DNA from: Paenibacillus sp. SYP-B4298
GTDB taxonomy: Bacteria > Bacillota > Bacilli > Paenibacillales > Paenibacillaceae
Direction: 5' to 3'
NCBI RefSeq assembly: GCF_027627475.1
Contig: NZ_CP115484.1
Coordinates: forward strand, 2,464,001 to 2,528,000
DNA: 64,000 bases
Below, piece by piece: positions 51,252-58,856 of this stretch. A program made the position numbers and the translations under genes. Each line of letters starts with the position of its first letter. Positions within the stretch are counted from its first letter, which is position 1. Under the pieces are notes generated by a model that was not told the origin of the DNA, did no database searches, and saw only the letters and a program-made list of their open reading frames with translations.

Positions 51252-52061
51252 CTACCGCTGCCCGTACCCCCGCGTCAACCGTTCCTCCAGCGCCGCAACC
51301 AACTGATACATTACCGCTGCCACTACGGCAATCACCATCAGACTGGACAGAACGAGCGTAAAGTTAAACACCTGGAAGCCATAGATGATCAGATAGCCCA
51401 GACCCGCCTTCGCCGTCAAAAATTCACCTACGATGACACCCACCCAGGCCAGACCTACATTAACCTTGAGGGTCGAGATGATGACCGGGAAGGAAGCGGG
51501 CAAAATCACCAGTCGAAATACTTGGCTGCGGCTTCCTCCGAACAGGCGGACGACCTTGACATAGTTGGCGTCAATCTCCCGAAATCGGTTATAGATTGCC
51601 AATGTTGTAATGATGACCGTCACCGACAAGGTGGTGGCGACGATGGCGATAAAGCCAGGTCCCAGCGCCACGATAAAGATAGGCCCCAGCGCCACCTTCG
51701 GCATACTGTTAAGCACAACCAGATACGGATCCAGCACTCGTGACAGGAACGGGTACCACCAGAGCAGCGCTGCTAACGCCGCCCCGAGCACGGTCCCTAG
51801 AATGAAGCCTGTTACCGTCTCAGCCACGGTAATGGCGATATGTGGCGGCAGCGAGCCGTCTGCCATCGTCGTATAGAGCTGATCCCACAGCTTCGAGGGA
51901 TAGCTGAACAGGAGCTCATCGATCCAGCCCCATCTCCCTGCCAGCTCCCACAGCAGCAGCAGTCCAGCCAGCAGCAACAGCCTTACCGCGAGCACCGCTG
52001 CTGTAAGCTGACGACGCCTGCGCTTATAATCCGCATGCAGTCTACGAAGCATCCGATTCAT
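51252..52061 (-). CDS. ABC transporter permease, nitrate/sulfonate/pyrimidine type
   Basis: A 269-residue integral membrane permease with about six helices. The cytoplasmic ATPase-coupling loop PVIISTLKVNVGLAWVGVIVGE follows the EAA-loop pattern of the SsuC/TauC/ThiX group. It forms the membrane channel of the importer with the two genes upstream. Its ATG overlaps the stop codon of the ATPase gene (ATGA). The cognate substrate could be a sulfonate, nitrate, taurine or a thiamine precursor; the sequence does not decide, and no thiamine riboswitch was seen. Confidence 0.88.
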   Translation of the reverse strand: MNRMLRRLHADYKRRRRQLTAAVLAVRLLLLAGLLLLWELAGRWGWIDELLFSYPSKLWDQLYTTMADGSLPPHIAITVAETVTGFILGTVLGAALAALLWWYPFLSRVLDPYLVVLNSMPKVALGPIFIVALGPGFIAIVATTLSVTVIITTLAIYNRFREIDANYVKVVRLFGGSRSQVFRLVILPASFPVIISTLKVNVGLAWVGVIVGEFLTAKAGLGYLIIYGFQVFNFTLVLSSLMVIAVVAAVMYQLVAALEERLTRGYGQR

Positions 52062-52840
52062 GTGGCCTTCACCTCCTGCTCCGCCTCCAACTCCTCCCAG
52101 ATGGCATCGAATATATCCTGAAACCCCGCGCTCCGCCTGGCCTTCGTTGGCAGCAGCTTGCGAATATCCTCCGGTATCTCGAAGACCTGACGCACTCGTC
52201 CAGGGCGGCTGCCGAGCAGGACGACACGGTCGCTCATCGCAGCGGCCTCTGCCAGATCATGCGTGACGAGCACCGCCGTCTTCTTCAGCTTGCGCAGCGT
52301 CTGCTGCACGAGGTCTTCCAATTGCAGCTTGATGTGCATATCGAGCGCAGAGAACGGCTCATCGAGCAGCAGCACCTCCGGCGATGCCATCAGCGTGCGC
52401 ACCAGCGCCACCCGCTGGCGCATGCCGCCGGACAGCTCATGGGGATAACGCTCGGCCGTGCCTGTCAGCCCCATCTCCTCCAGGAGCTGTTCCATTCGCT
52501 GCCTCTGATCCAGACTGCGCCGCCCCGCCACCTCGAGCCCAAGCAGCGCATTGTCTGCAATGGTCCGCCACGGGAACAGGTAGTCCTGCTGGAGCATATA
52601 GCCGATCTTCATTGTGGGCGTTGTCATTCTCTGACCGCGCAGCAGCACCTCTCCTTCGGTTGGTCTCATCAGCCCGGCCAACAGGCTTAGCAAGGTCGTC
52701 TTGCCGCAGCCGCTTGGCCCGACCAGACTGACGAACTCGCCCGGCATGACAGCCAGATCGATTGCCTCCACGGCAAGCGATGCCTCCTGCTCATTCACAT
52801 AGACATGGGACACTTTGCGCAATTCCAGCATCGGCTTCAT
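52058..52840 (-). CDS. ABC transporter ATP-binding protein, SsuB/ThiZ-like
   Basis: About 261 residues. Walker A GPSGCGKTTLLSLLAGL, Q-loop GYMLQQDYLFPW, signature LSGGMRQRVALVRTL, Walker B VLLLDEPFSALD and H-loop VTHDLAEA are intact. It is the ATPase of the importer, coupled to the permease gene downstream and starting 13 bases after the binding-protein gene. I chose the ATG at 52840, with AGGGATGG upstream; the longer frame would overlap the previous coding end. Confidence 0.9.
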   Translation of the reverse strand: MKPMLELRKVSHVYVNEQEASLAVEAIDLAVMPGEFVSLVGPSGCGKTTLLSLLAGLMRPTEGEVLLRGQRMTTPTMKIGYMLQQDYLFPWRTIADNALLGLEVAGRRSLDQRQRMEQLLEEMGLTGTAERYPHELSGGMRQRVALVRTLMASPEVLLLDEPFSALDMHIKLQLEDLVQQTLRKLKKTAVLVTHDLAEAAAMSDRVVLLGSRPGRVRQVFEIPEDIRKLLPTKARRSAGFQDIFDAIWEELEAEQEVKAT

Positions 52841-52853
52841 AGCGCAGCCATCC

Positions 52854-53855
52854 CTACTGCATGCTTTCGAGCGCAAAGGAGTTATCGACCAGTTGACCGT
52901 GCTCGACCCGCTGCTTCAGTTCCCCTGCAGAGGTCATCACATCGAGCAGATTGTTCCACTCTGCCTCATCGATGATCGGGTCTGTGGCGTAGGAGCCTTG
53001 GCTCTTGTAGCGGTCGACCACCCGAATGATGATCCCCATGTCCGCATCCTCGAAGTAGGGCTTGATGGCCTCGGCAATCTCCTCTGCACTATGCTCCTCC
53101 ACCCACAGTTGTGCCTTATGGATCGCGCGCGTGAACGCCAGCACCGCCTCCTTATTCTGCTGCAGGAAGCTCTGCTTCGCCATATAGACGGTATACGGCA
53201 GATTGCCGCTCTCCGCACCGAACGATGCGACAACATGTCCTCTGCCTTCCTTCTCGAAGATCGACGCCTGCGGCTCGAATAGCTGCACATAGTCTCCCGT
53301 TCCTGACGCAAAAGCAGCAGGGATGTTGGCGAAGTCCACGTTCTGAATCAGCTCCAGATCACGCTGCGGATCGATCCCATGCTTCCTCAGTGCATATTCG
53401 CCCGCCATCTGCGGCATGCCTCCTTTGCGCTGCCCGAGAAAAGGCTTCCCCTTGAGATGCTCCCAATCGAAGCTCTCTGCTGCCTCGCGAGCCACCAGGA
53501 ACGTGCCGTCTGTCTGTGTCAACTGGGCAAAGTTGATGACCGGGTCCTTGGCGCCCTGCTGTGCAACATAGATCGAGGTCTCTGAGCCGACAAGACCGAG
53601 GTCAATAGTGCCCGACAGCAGCGCCGTCATCGTCTTATCCCCGCCGAACGTAGGCAACAGCTCGATCTCCAGCCTTTCCTCCGTAAAGAACCCTTGGCTG
53701 AAGGCCACATATTGCGGTGCATAAAAGATGGAGCGCGTCACTTCTCCCACCTTCAGCTTTATCACCTCTTTGTCCGTGCTTTTGCCGCACCCTCCAAGCG
53801 CAATGCCAGCAACGAGCAGCATGCCCAGCAGCGCGGCTGCATAGTTTAGGCGCAT
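52854..53855 (-). CDS. ABC transporter substrate-binding lipoprotein, NMT1/THI5-like
   Basis: About 333 residues. A lipoprotein signal (MRLNYAAALLGMLLVAGIALGGCGK, shown here by its lipobox GGCG) anchors the protein outside the membrane. The mature part has the NMT1/THI5-like periplasmic-binding pattern: FYAPQYVAFSQGFF, GTIDLGLVGSETSIYVAQQG, GGMPQMAGEYALRKHG, GDYVQLFEPQASIFEKEG. It captures the substrate for the permease and ATPase that follow. Candidate ligands are sulfonates, nitrate or hydroxymethylpyrimidine. The ATG at 53855 follows GGAGGG by seven bases. The gene lies 65 bases downstream of repeat copy B in its orientation. Confidence 0.87.
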   Translation of the reverse strand: MRLNYAAALLGMLLVAGIALGGCGKSTDKEVIKLKVGEVTRSIFYAPQYVAFSQGFFTEERLEIELLPTFGGDKTMTALLSGTIDLGLVGSETSIYVAQQGAKDPVINFAQLTQTDGTFLVAREAAESFDWEHLKGKPFLGQRKGGMPQMAGEYALRKHGIDPQRDLELIQNVDFANIPAAFASGTGDYVQLFEPQASIFEKEGRGHVVASFGAESGNLPYTVYMAKQSFLQQNKEAVLAFTRAIHKAQLWVEEHSAEEIAEAIKPYFEDADMGIIIRVVDRYKSQGSYATDPIIDEAEWNNLLDVMTSAGELKQRVEHGQLVDNSFALESMQ

Positions 53856-53919
53856 CGCCCATCCCTCCATCCTAGCTATTCGTAATGCTAGACTATGCGG
53901 CTTGTTAGCCCTTGGTGTC

Positions 53920-54084
53920 TAGGGCGTGTCTGAAAACTCTGAACGGAACAGATCTGGCCGAATTTTCGTTCCAGGCAAGGCGCTTTTTCGCAGGCGTACC
54001 GGGGGTACGTCAAGAAAAAGCAACGCAGCATGGGGCGAAAAGGCGGGGAGAGATGCCCTTGAACGGGTTTTCAGACGCGACCTA
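53920..54084 (+). repeat. 165-bp palindromic dispersed repeat, copy B
   Basis: Full copy: TAGGGCGTGTCTGAAAAC opens it and GTTTTCAGACGCGACCTA closes it, the two ends pairing over about 16 bases. The inner stem is GCTTTTT/AAAAAGC around CGTACCGGGGGTACG. Both flanks give CTAG. It lies between the start of the ABC binding-protein gene and the end of the M32 carboxypeptidase gene, both on the minus strand. Confidence 0.88.
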
Positions 54085-54120
54085 GTTAGCAGGACATGGG
54101 ACGAGCAACCGATGTCATCT

Positions 54121-54197
54121 CCCAAGCGTAAACGGCTGTCGCCGTCCTTGACGGCTAAGCTCCGTTTCGCGTAGATATAGAAGCACCTATAAGGCGA
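54121..54197 (+). repeat. Second dispersed repeat family, copy 2
   Basis: CCCAAGCGTAAACGGCTG, then a GCCGTC/GACGGC hairpin, then AAGCTCCGTTTCGCGTAGAT. It matches 19034-19110 and starts 37 bases after repeat copy B, so the two families are adjacent here. Confidence 0.6.
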
Positions 54198-54308
54198 ACA
54201 GGACTTATACCTTCTTATGTATCAAAAAAAGGTCGCCCCCCAGATGAAGCACCTGAGAGACAACCTATAAAGAGGTAACCTTTAAGAGACAGCCTTTGCA
54301 AGAAAAAA

Positions 54309-55829
54309 TTACAGTTTGTAGATGTCCTTGTACTTGCTCTCCAAATACCGGAACAGATAGGAAGAATCGAGCGGCTGCCCAGTGACGCGCTCGATAATCT
54401 CCGATGGCGTCTGCAGCTTGCCAAATTTGTAGATGCGCTCCGTCAGCCATTCCTTGATCGGCAGCAATTCCCCCGACCCGACCAGACTCCATAGCTGCGG
54501 CAGCTCCCGCTCCATCGTGTCCATGAACTGGGCCGCATACATATTGCCAAGCGCATACGATGGGAAGTAGCCGAACGCTCCGCCTGACCAGTGAACATCC
54601 TGGAGCACGCCATCGCGGTTGGTCGGCGGTACAATGCCCAGGTACTCCTTGTATTTGGCGTTCCAGATTTCGGGCAGCTCTGCTGCCTTGACCCCTTCGT
54701 TAAAGATCATCTTCTCGATCTCATAGCGAATGATAATATGAAGATTATAGGTCAGCTCGTCCGCCTCGATGCGGATGAGCGAGGGCGACACGACGTTGAT
54801 TCCACGATAGAACTGCTCGACCGGCACATCAAGCTGCCCAGGGAATCGCTGCCGCAGCTCGCCCATGTACCGTTCCCAGAATGGACGGCTGCGACCGATC
54901 ATATTTTCCCAGAAGCGAGACTGCGACTCATGAATACCCATGGAGGTGCCCTCCGACAGTGAGGTGCCGATCAGCTCCTTGCCAATGTTTTGCTCATACA
55001 GCGCATGCCCCCCCTCATGGATCGTGCCGAACAGGGCGCTCGTCACATCCTCCTCCAGATAACGGGTCGTGATGCGAACATCGCCGGGATTCAGGCCAGT
55101 AGCGAAGGGATGCACACTCTCATCCAGCCTGCCCGCGTCAAAGTCATAGCCCATCTGTCTTAATATGTAGAGACTGAAATCCTTCTGTGCCGCCTTGCTA
55201 TACGTTTGCCTCAGGAATGAGGTATCCGGCTGATGCGAGGAAGCGGCAATGGATGCGGCCAGCGGCACCAGCTTGCTGCGGAGCTCGCCGAACACCTGGT
55301 CTAATTGCGCCGTCGTCAATCCCGGCTCGTAATCATCAAGCAGTGTATCATATCGGCTCGCCCCTGCGCCTCGCAGATCAATCATCTGATTGGTCAGGTC
55401 GATAATTTTATCCAGGTAGGGCTGGAAGCCTGCGTAATCATCCTTCTCCTTCGCCTCCTCCCAGTAGCTCTCCGCCTGCGATGTCAAAATAACGAACTCC
55501 TGATTGAGCTTGGGCGGGATTTTTTTGCTCTTGTCATATTGAAGCTTGTTCTCTCGGACAAGCTTGGCTTGCACCTCATCCAGCGAAGCGAGCACCTGTT
55601 GCTCGCTCAGTCGCTCCAGCAGCTCGCCCATCTCATCAGAGGTGGTCAGGCGGAACGCCTCGGCCGATAGCACGCCGATCGCTTCCGACCGGGTAGCGAC
55701 TCCCTTGCGCGGCGCACCTGTGCGAAGGTCCCAGTATAGGACGCCCAGCGCTTCATGGTAGCTTTTAATGGTCTGGTCTAGCTCGCGAAATCTGTCCAGT
55801 GTCTTCTTATCTACTGCAGTCACAGCCAT
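54309..55829 (-). CDS. Carboxypeptidase M32
   Basis: A 506-residue zinc metallopeptidase that removes C-terminal residues from peptides in the cytoplasm. The metal site HEGGHALYEQ (HExxH with Gly) lies near 266, and ESQSRFWENMIGRS gives the third ligand Glu region typical of M32. The motif around NVVSPSLIRIEADELTYNLHI is present. Length is normal for the family. The ATG follows AAAGGCGGG. It is divergent from the Fe-S assembly-type gene and separated from the ABC operon by the repeat-filled gap. Confidence 0.93.
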   Translation of the reverse strand: MAVTAVDKKTLDRFRELDQTIKSYHEALGVLYWDLRTGAPRKGVATRSEAIGVLSAEAFRLTTSDEMGELLERLSEQQVLASLDEVQAKLVRENKLQYDKSKKIPPKLNQEFVILTSQAESYWEEAKEKDDYAGFQPYLDKIIDLTNQMIDLRGAGASRYDTLLDDYEPGLTTAQLDQVFGELRSKLVPLAASIAASSHQPDTSFLRQTYSKAAQKDFSLYILRQMGYDFDAGRLDESVHPFATGLNPGDVRITTRYLEEDVTSALFGTIHEGGHALYEQNIGKELIGTSLSEGTSMGIHESQSRFWENMIGRSRPFWERYMGELRQRFPGQLDVPVEQFYRGINVVSPSLIRIEADELTYNLHIIIRYEIEKMIFNEGVKAAELPEIWNAKYKEYLGIVPPTNRDGVLQDVHWSGGAFGYFPSYALGNMYAAQFMDTMERELPQLWSLVGSGELLPIKEWLTERIYKFGKLQTPSEIIERVTGQPLDSSYLFRYLESKYKDIYKL

Positions 55830-55938
55830 CCCGCCTTTCTTGTTTTGGAAATTGGAGAATTGTTCCTTACCACTTGATCATACTTTTTGCAGCACGTATA
55901 ATCAAATTTATTCTCATGCGTAAGGGGATTATAGGATC

Positions 55939-56277
55939 ATGAAAATTATATTTAGCCAGGCGGCGAAGGACAAGCTGCTCCCAAAGCTGGAGAACGGCTC
56001 GGCACAGCTCAAGCTTCTGTATGATACCGAGGGCTGCGGATGTGTCGTCAGCGGCGTCCCGGCGCTGCAGCTAGTGGACGAACCAGGGCCGGATGATCGG
56101 GAGGGCGAGGGGGAGCTGCCGTTTCTGTTCGAGCCTCGCCACGAGGTTTTCTTTGAACCGGTGCTCAAGATCGACTATGACACGGTTAAAGAGCAATTCT
56201 CCTTGAAGAGTGACCAGCAGATCTACACGAATCACCTGCGGCTTATTCCACGCTCAGCCGGCTCTGAGCTTCCTTAG
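55939..56277 (+). CDS. HesB/YqkB-like iron-sulfur cluster biosynthesis domain protein
   Basis: A 112-residue protein with a HesB/IscA-type fold (MKIIFSQAAKDKLLPKLENG, LKLLYDTEGCGCVVSGVPAL). The Cys pair GCGC is in the first half, but the usual C-terminal CxC motif of IscA is absent. It matches the Firmicute YqkB group, whose role in cluster assembly is not clear. A TAGGATC segment and AAGGGG lie before the ATG. The beta carbonic anhydrase gene follows after 37 bases in the same direction. Confidence 0.75.
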   Translation: MKIIFSQAAKDKLLPKLENGSAQLKLLYDTEGCGCVVSGVPALQLVDEPGPDDREGEGELPFLFEPRHEVFFEPVLKIDYDTVKEQFSLKSDQQIYTNHLRLIPRSAGSELP

Positions 56278-56314
56278 TACGAGTCACTTTATTCACCGAA
56301 AGGAAGCCGAAACG

Positions 56315-56902
56315 ATGAACAATTTGGATTCAATATTCGCCTTCAACCGGCAGTTTGTCTGCGAGCACAGCTACGAGCCCTACCGCACGACCCGGTATCC
56401 CGACAAGCGTATGGTGATCGTAACCTGCATGGACACACGGCTGACCGAGCTGCTGCCCAAGGCGCTGAATCTGCGCAATGGCGATGCCAAGATGATAAAA
56501 AATGCCGGCGGCATCGTCACTCAACCATTTGGCAACATCGCGCGCAGCGTGCTGATTGCCATCTATGAGCTGCAGGCTGACGAGGTGCTGATCATCGGCC
56601 ATCGGGATTGCGGCATGACCGGCATCAACCCCGAGCATATCGTGGACAGCATGCTGGAGCGCGGCGTGTCAGAGCACACGGTGCATACGCTCCGCAGCTC
56701 AGGCATCGACCTGATGCGCTGGCTGCGCGGCTTCAATAACCTCAAGGAAAGCGTCGAGAACAGCGTGCGCATCATTAGCAACCATCCGCTGCTTCCTGCC
56801 GGCGTTCCTGTGCACGGGCTCATTATTGATTCAGAGACCGGAGAGCTGGAGCTGGTGACGGATGGCTATGCGGCGCTCGGCAACAAGCCGCTCATGTTCT
56901 AG
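56315..56902 (+). CDS. Beta-class carbonic anhydrase
   Basis: About 195 residues, a zinc enzyme that interconverts carbon dioxide and bicarbonate. Zinc ligands: Cys with Asp-Arg in VTCMDTRLTELLP, and His with Cys in IIGHRDCGMTG. The NAGGIVTQPFG loop is also typical. It resembles the small YtiB-type bacterial enzymes. The ATG at 56315 has AAGGAAG upstream; the open frame begins 35 codons earlier in the end of the previous gene. The TAG stop codon is the first triplet of repeat copy C. Confidence 0.9.
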   Translation: MNNLDSIFAFNRQFVCEHSYEPYRTTRYPDKRMVIVTCMDTRLTELLPKALNLRNGDAKMIKNAGGIVTQPFGNIARSVLIAIYELQADEVLIIGHRDCGMTGINPEHIVDSMLERGVSEHTVHTLRSSGIDLMRWLRGFNNLKESVENSVRIISNHPLLPAGVPVHGLIIDSETGELELVTDGYAALGNKPLMF

Positions 56903-57064
56903 GGTGTGTCTTCAAACCTCCGACGGGAGCAGACTTCGCCGAATTTTCGTTCCGGGCAAGGCACGTTCTCGCAGGCGTACCGGGGTACGTCAAGAGAACG
57001 TAACGCAGCACGGGGCGAAAAGGCGGTGAACGATGCCCTTGAGCGGGTTGGAAGACACGCCCTA
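56900..57064 (+). repeat. 165-bp palindromic dispersed repeat, copy C
   Basis: Full copy: TAGGGTGTGTCTTCAAACC opens it and GGTTGGAAGACACGCCCTA closes it. The inner stem is ACGTTCTC/GAGAACGT around CGTACCGGGGTACG. Its first triplet TAG is the stop codon of the carbonic anhydrase gene. Its last triplet, read on the minus strand as TAG, is the stop codon of the DUF309 gene. It is the whole of the gap between these convergent genes. Confidence 0.9.
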
Positions 57065-57604
57065 GTCCGAGGCCCTCTTGGCCCCGCGTCTTGCTGCCGC
57101 CTCCGCCCGCGCCAGGATGACATCACTGCGATCGCGCAGCTTATGCCTCTCAATGAGCTGCCTGTCGTCCATCGGGCTGGGTCGCCCCCATTCCAGACCT
57201 AGCTCAGCGGCGCGTTGTCTGCACAGGCTCTCCAGCTCAGGGCTGGCAATAGGCAGCTCCATATCCGCATACGGCGCATGGTCGCCCTCCGCCTCCAGCC
57301 TTGCAAGTACAGCCCTCACGATGCGCTCCAGCCTCTCCCCATGCAACCCAAGCGGATTCGTCCCTTCCGGGCGGAGCCGCGGGATCGCCTGCAGGAGCAG
57401 CTTGCGGGCGCCAGCAGCATTGCCTCGCCGATGGTGATATTGCGCAACCGCCAGTTGGATCAATCCGACCCATGCTGCCGCATGAGGGTCATCTCTCCCC
57501 TGCTTCTTCCAATGCTCCTCCAGCAGCTCATGACATTCAAAGTAATCCCTTGTTGTATGAAACTCTACCAGATAGTTAATATAGGCATCAGCATAATCGT
57601 TCAT
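57062..57604 (-). CDS. DUF309 domain protein
   Basis: About 180 residues, all helical. The DUF309 signature is clear: YINYLVEFHTTRDYFECHELLEEHWKKQGRD, with the HExxE pattern, then GLIQLAVAQYHHRRGNAAGARKLL. This helical bundle family has conserved His and Glu residues but no established function. The ATG at 57604 follows AGAGGGATG; the longer frame is not supported. Its TAG stop codon is part of repeat copy C. In the C-terminal third a basic, Ala-rich tail (RAEAAARRGAKRASD) precedes it. Confidence 0.82.
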   Translation of the reverse strand: MNDYADAYINYLVEFHTTRDYFECHELLEEHWKKQGRDDPHAAAWVGLIQLAVAQYHHRRGNAAGARKLLLQAIPRLRPEGTNPLGLHGERLERIVRAVLARLEAEGDHAPYADMELPIASPELESLCRQRAAELGLEWGRPSPMDDRQLIERHKLRDRSDVILARAEAAARRGAKRASD

Positions 57605-57838
57605 GTCGCATCCCTCTTCGTCCCCGTCATCCTTATTGAGCAGCACTTCGTGTGCGCCGGAATAGAAAACTTGTATTAGTTGAATTATAAATATAAGTTC
57701 TTATTATTTTTCAAAAAAATGAAACCTGCTTCTATCTTAGCCGTAATGTAAGGTTAAGGCAACGCAGCCGAGCCATGCTGCACCCGCAGTAGACGGATGC
57801 GCTGCCATCATAAACTTTTTTTAGGAGGAACAATAGAA

Positions 57839-58273
57839 ATGAAGAAGTTGATGCTGCTTATGATGGCATTCACACTGCTGCTGGCCTTTGGCGTACCGGA
57901 CAGTGCAGATGCCAAGCGTGGAGGCGGCAAGTCGGGACGCTCCGGCTTCACACAGACGCCAAGCAAGCCTGCACAGAATGTGCAGCGGAGCGACTCGTCC
58001 ACAGCAGCCAAGTCCCCTGCTTCCACCACTGCAGGCTCCACAGCGAACCGCGGATTTTTTAGCGGCGGCGGCTTGATGAAGGGGCTCATGATTGGCGGTC
58101 TGGCTGGCATGCTGTTTGGCAGCATGTTCGGCGGCATGGGCTTTATGGGCGACATCCTGGGCCTGATGATCAATCTGCTCGCCATCTTCCTGCTGTTCGT
58201 AGCGATTCGCGCGATCTTCACCTACTTCCGCAATAACCGCAAACGCGTCGATGACAATCGGAGACCGTATTAA
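57839..58273 (+). CDS. Small membrane protein with signal peptide and Gly-rich hydrophobic region
   Basis: About 144 residues. An N-terminal signal peptide (MKKLMLLMMAFTLLLAFG, cleavage likely after ADA) is followed by a Ser/Thr/Lys-rich linker. Then comes a Gly/Met-rich hydrophobic segment (GLMIGGLAGMLFGSMFGGMGF) and a second transmembrane helix (INLLAIFLLFVAIRAIF), ending in basic residues. It may belong to the Tim44-like/preprotein-related small proteins often annotated in Paenibacillus, but I cannot fix the family. AGGAGG lies ten bases before the ATG. The DUF2653 gene begins three bases after its stop codon. Confidence 0.72.
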   Translation: MKKLMLLMMAFTLLLAFGVPDSADAKRGGGKSGRSGFTQTPSKPAQNVQRSDSSTAAKSPASTTAGSTANRGFFSGGGLMKGLMIGGLAGMLFGSMFGGMGFMGDILGLMINLLAIFLLFVAIRAIFTYFRNNRKRVDDNRRPY

Positions 58274-58275
58274 TT

Positions 58276-58563
58276 ATGATGCGCATCTTTACGGACGAGC
58301 TGATTAATGCCATCATCATCCATATGGCGGAACGCAAGGACGTGCCGCTCTCCGCTGTTGAGGTCGAGCTGTCCATTAATGATGAGCACGGCTTCACTGC
58401 TGAGGTATGGGTCAATAATCGCAGTCAGTATCTGGTAGAGTCCAACATTCTCGAAGCGGTTGAACAGTATATGCTCAAGCAATACAATATTCGCGTGTTC
58501 CGTTCGCAGATTCGGCTCGATGCTGATGACGAGGAATTTTTCGCAGAGATTGCTGACGATTAA
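58276..58563 (+). CDS. DUF2653 (YxcD-like) protein
   Basis: A 95-residue acidic protein, MRIFTDELINAIIIHMAERK onward, with the closing LDADDEEFFAEIADD. It matches the YxcD/DUF2653 family of unknown function, found widely in Bacillales. It follows the small membrane protein by two bases, so the pair is cotranscribed. Two tandem ATG codons are possible starts. The TAA stop codon opens repeat copy D, and a strong terminator follows that repeat. Confidence 0.78.
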   Translation: MMRIFTDELINAIIIHMAERKDVPLSAVEVELSINDEHGFTAEVWVNNRSQYLVESNILEAVEQYMLKQYNIRVFRSQIRLDADDEEFFAEIADD

Positions 58564-58728
58564 GGGGGTATGTCTTCCAACTCCGACAGGGGAATATTTT
58601 CCCAGCTCTTCGTTCCAGGCAAGACGCTTGCTCATAGGCGTACCGGGAGTGCGCCTGCGAGCAAGCACGCAGCTCGGGGCGAGAAGACGGTGAACGATGC
58701 CCTTGAACGAGGTTGAAGACAGGCCCCA
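58561..58728 (+). repeat. 165-bp palindromic dispersed repeat, copy D
   Basis: Full but more diverged copy: TAAGGGGGTATGTCTTCC opens it and GGTTGAAGACAGGCCCC closes it. The inner stem is GCTTGCTC/GAGCAAGC around GGCGTACCGGGAGTGCGCC. It starts at the stop codon of the DUF2653 gene, and that gene's terminator lies just beyond. Confidence 0.82.
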
Positions 58729-58734
58729 ATGGAG

Positions 58735-58772
58735 CCGGCCAAGCGTCCCAGACGCTTGGCCGGTTTTATTTT
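58735..58772 (+). terminator. Terminator after the DUF2653 gene and repeat copy D
   Basis: CCGGCCAAGCGTC pairs perfectly with GACGCTTGGCCGG over 13 bases, loop of three, followed by TTTTATTTT. The repeat has been inserted, or lies, between the gene and its terminator. Confidence 0.9.
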
Positions 58773-58856
58773 CCAGGCAACCTATCACCTCTGGCTGCGT
58801 CTAACCTTGTGCAGCTTCATCCCTGCTGCGCAAGGAAGGAGAGTGAGAGGCAGACT

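Larger units (their letters stand above)
53856..54308. other. Long non-coding gap packed with repeats
   Basis: About 450 bases before the ABC operon and after the M32 gene. It contains repeat copy B (53920-54084), the best copy of the second family (54121-54197) and, at about 54250-54292, a small direct repeat AGAGACA(A/G)CCT spaced 24 bases apart beside the inverted pair TAAAGAGGT/AACCTTTA. No gene was seen, and there is no riboswitch that I recognise. Confidence 0.65.

Noticed and set aside
53856-53920. Thiamine (TPP) riboswitch before the NMT1-type ABC importer
   Set aside because: The leader is occupied by repeat copy B and has no TPP core motif, so substrate specificity stays open.
54250-54300. 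AGAGACA(A/G)CCT direct repeats resembling IS50/Tn5 ends
   Set aside because: The match is only about ten bases, and no transposase or second end is near, so I do not call an insertion sequence.
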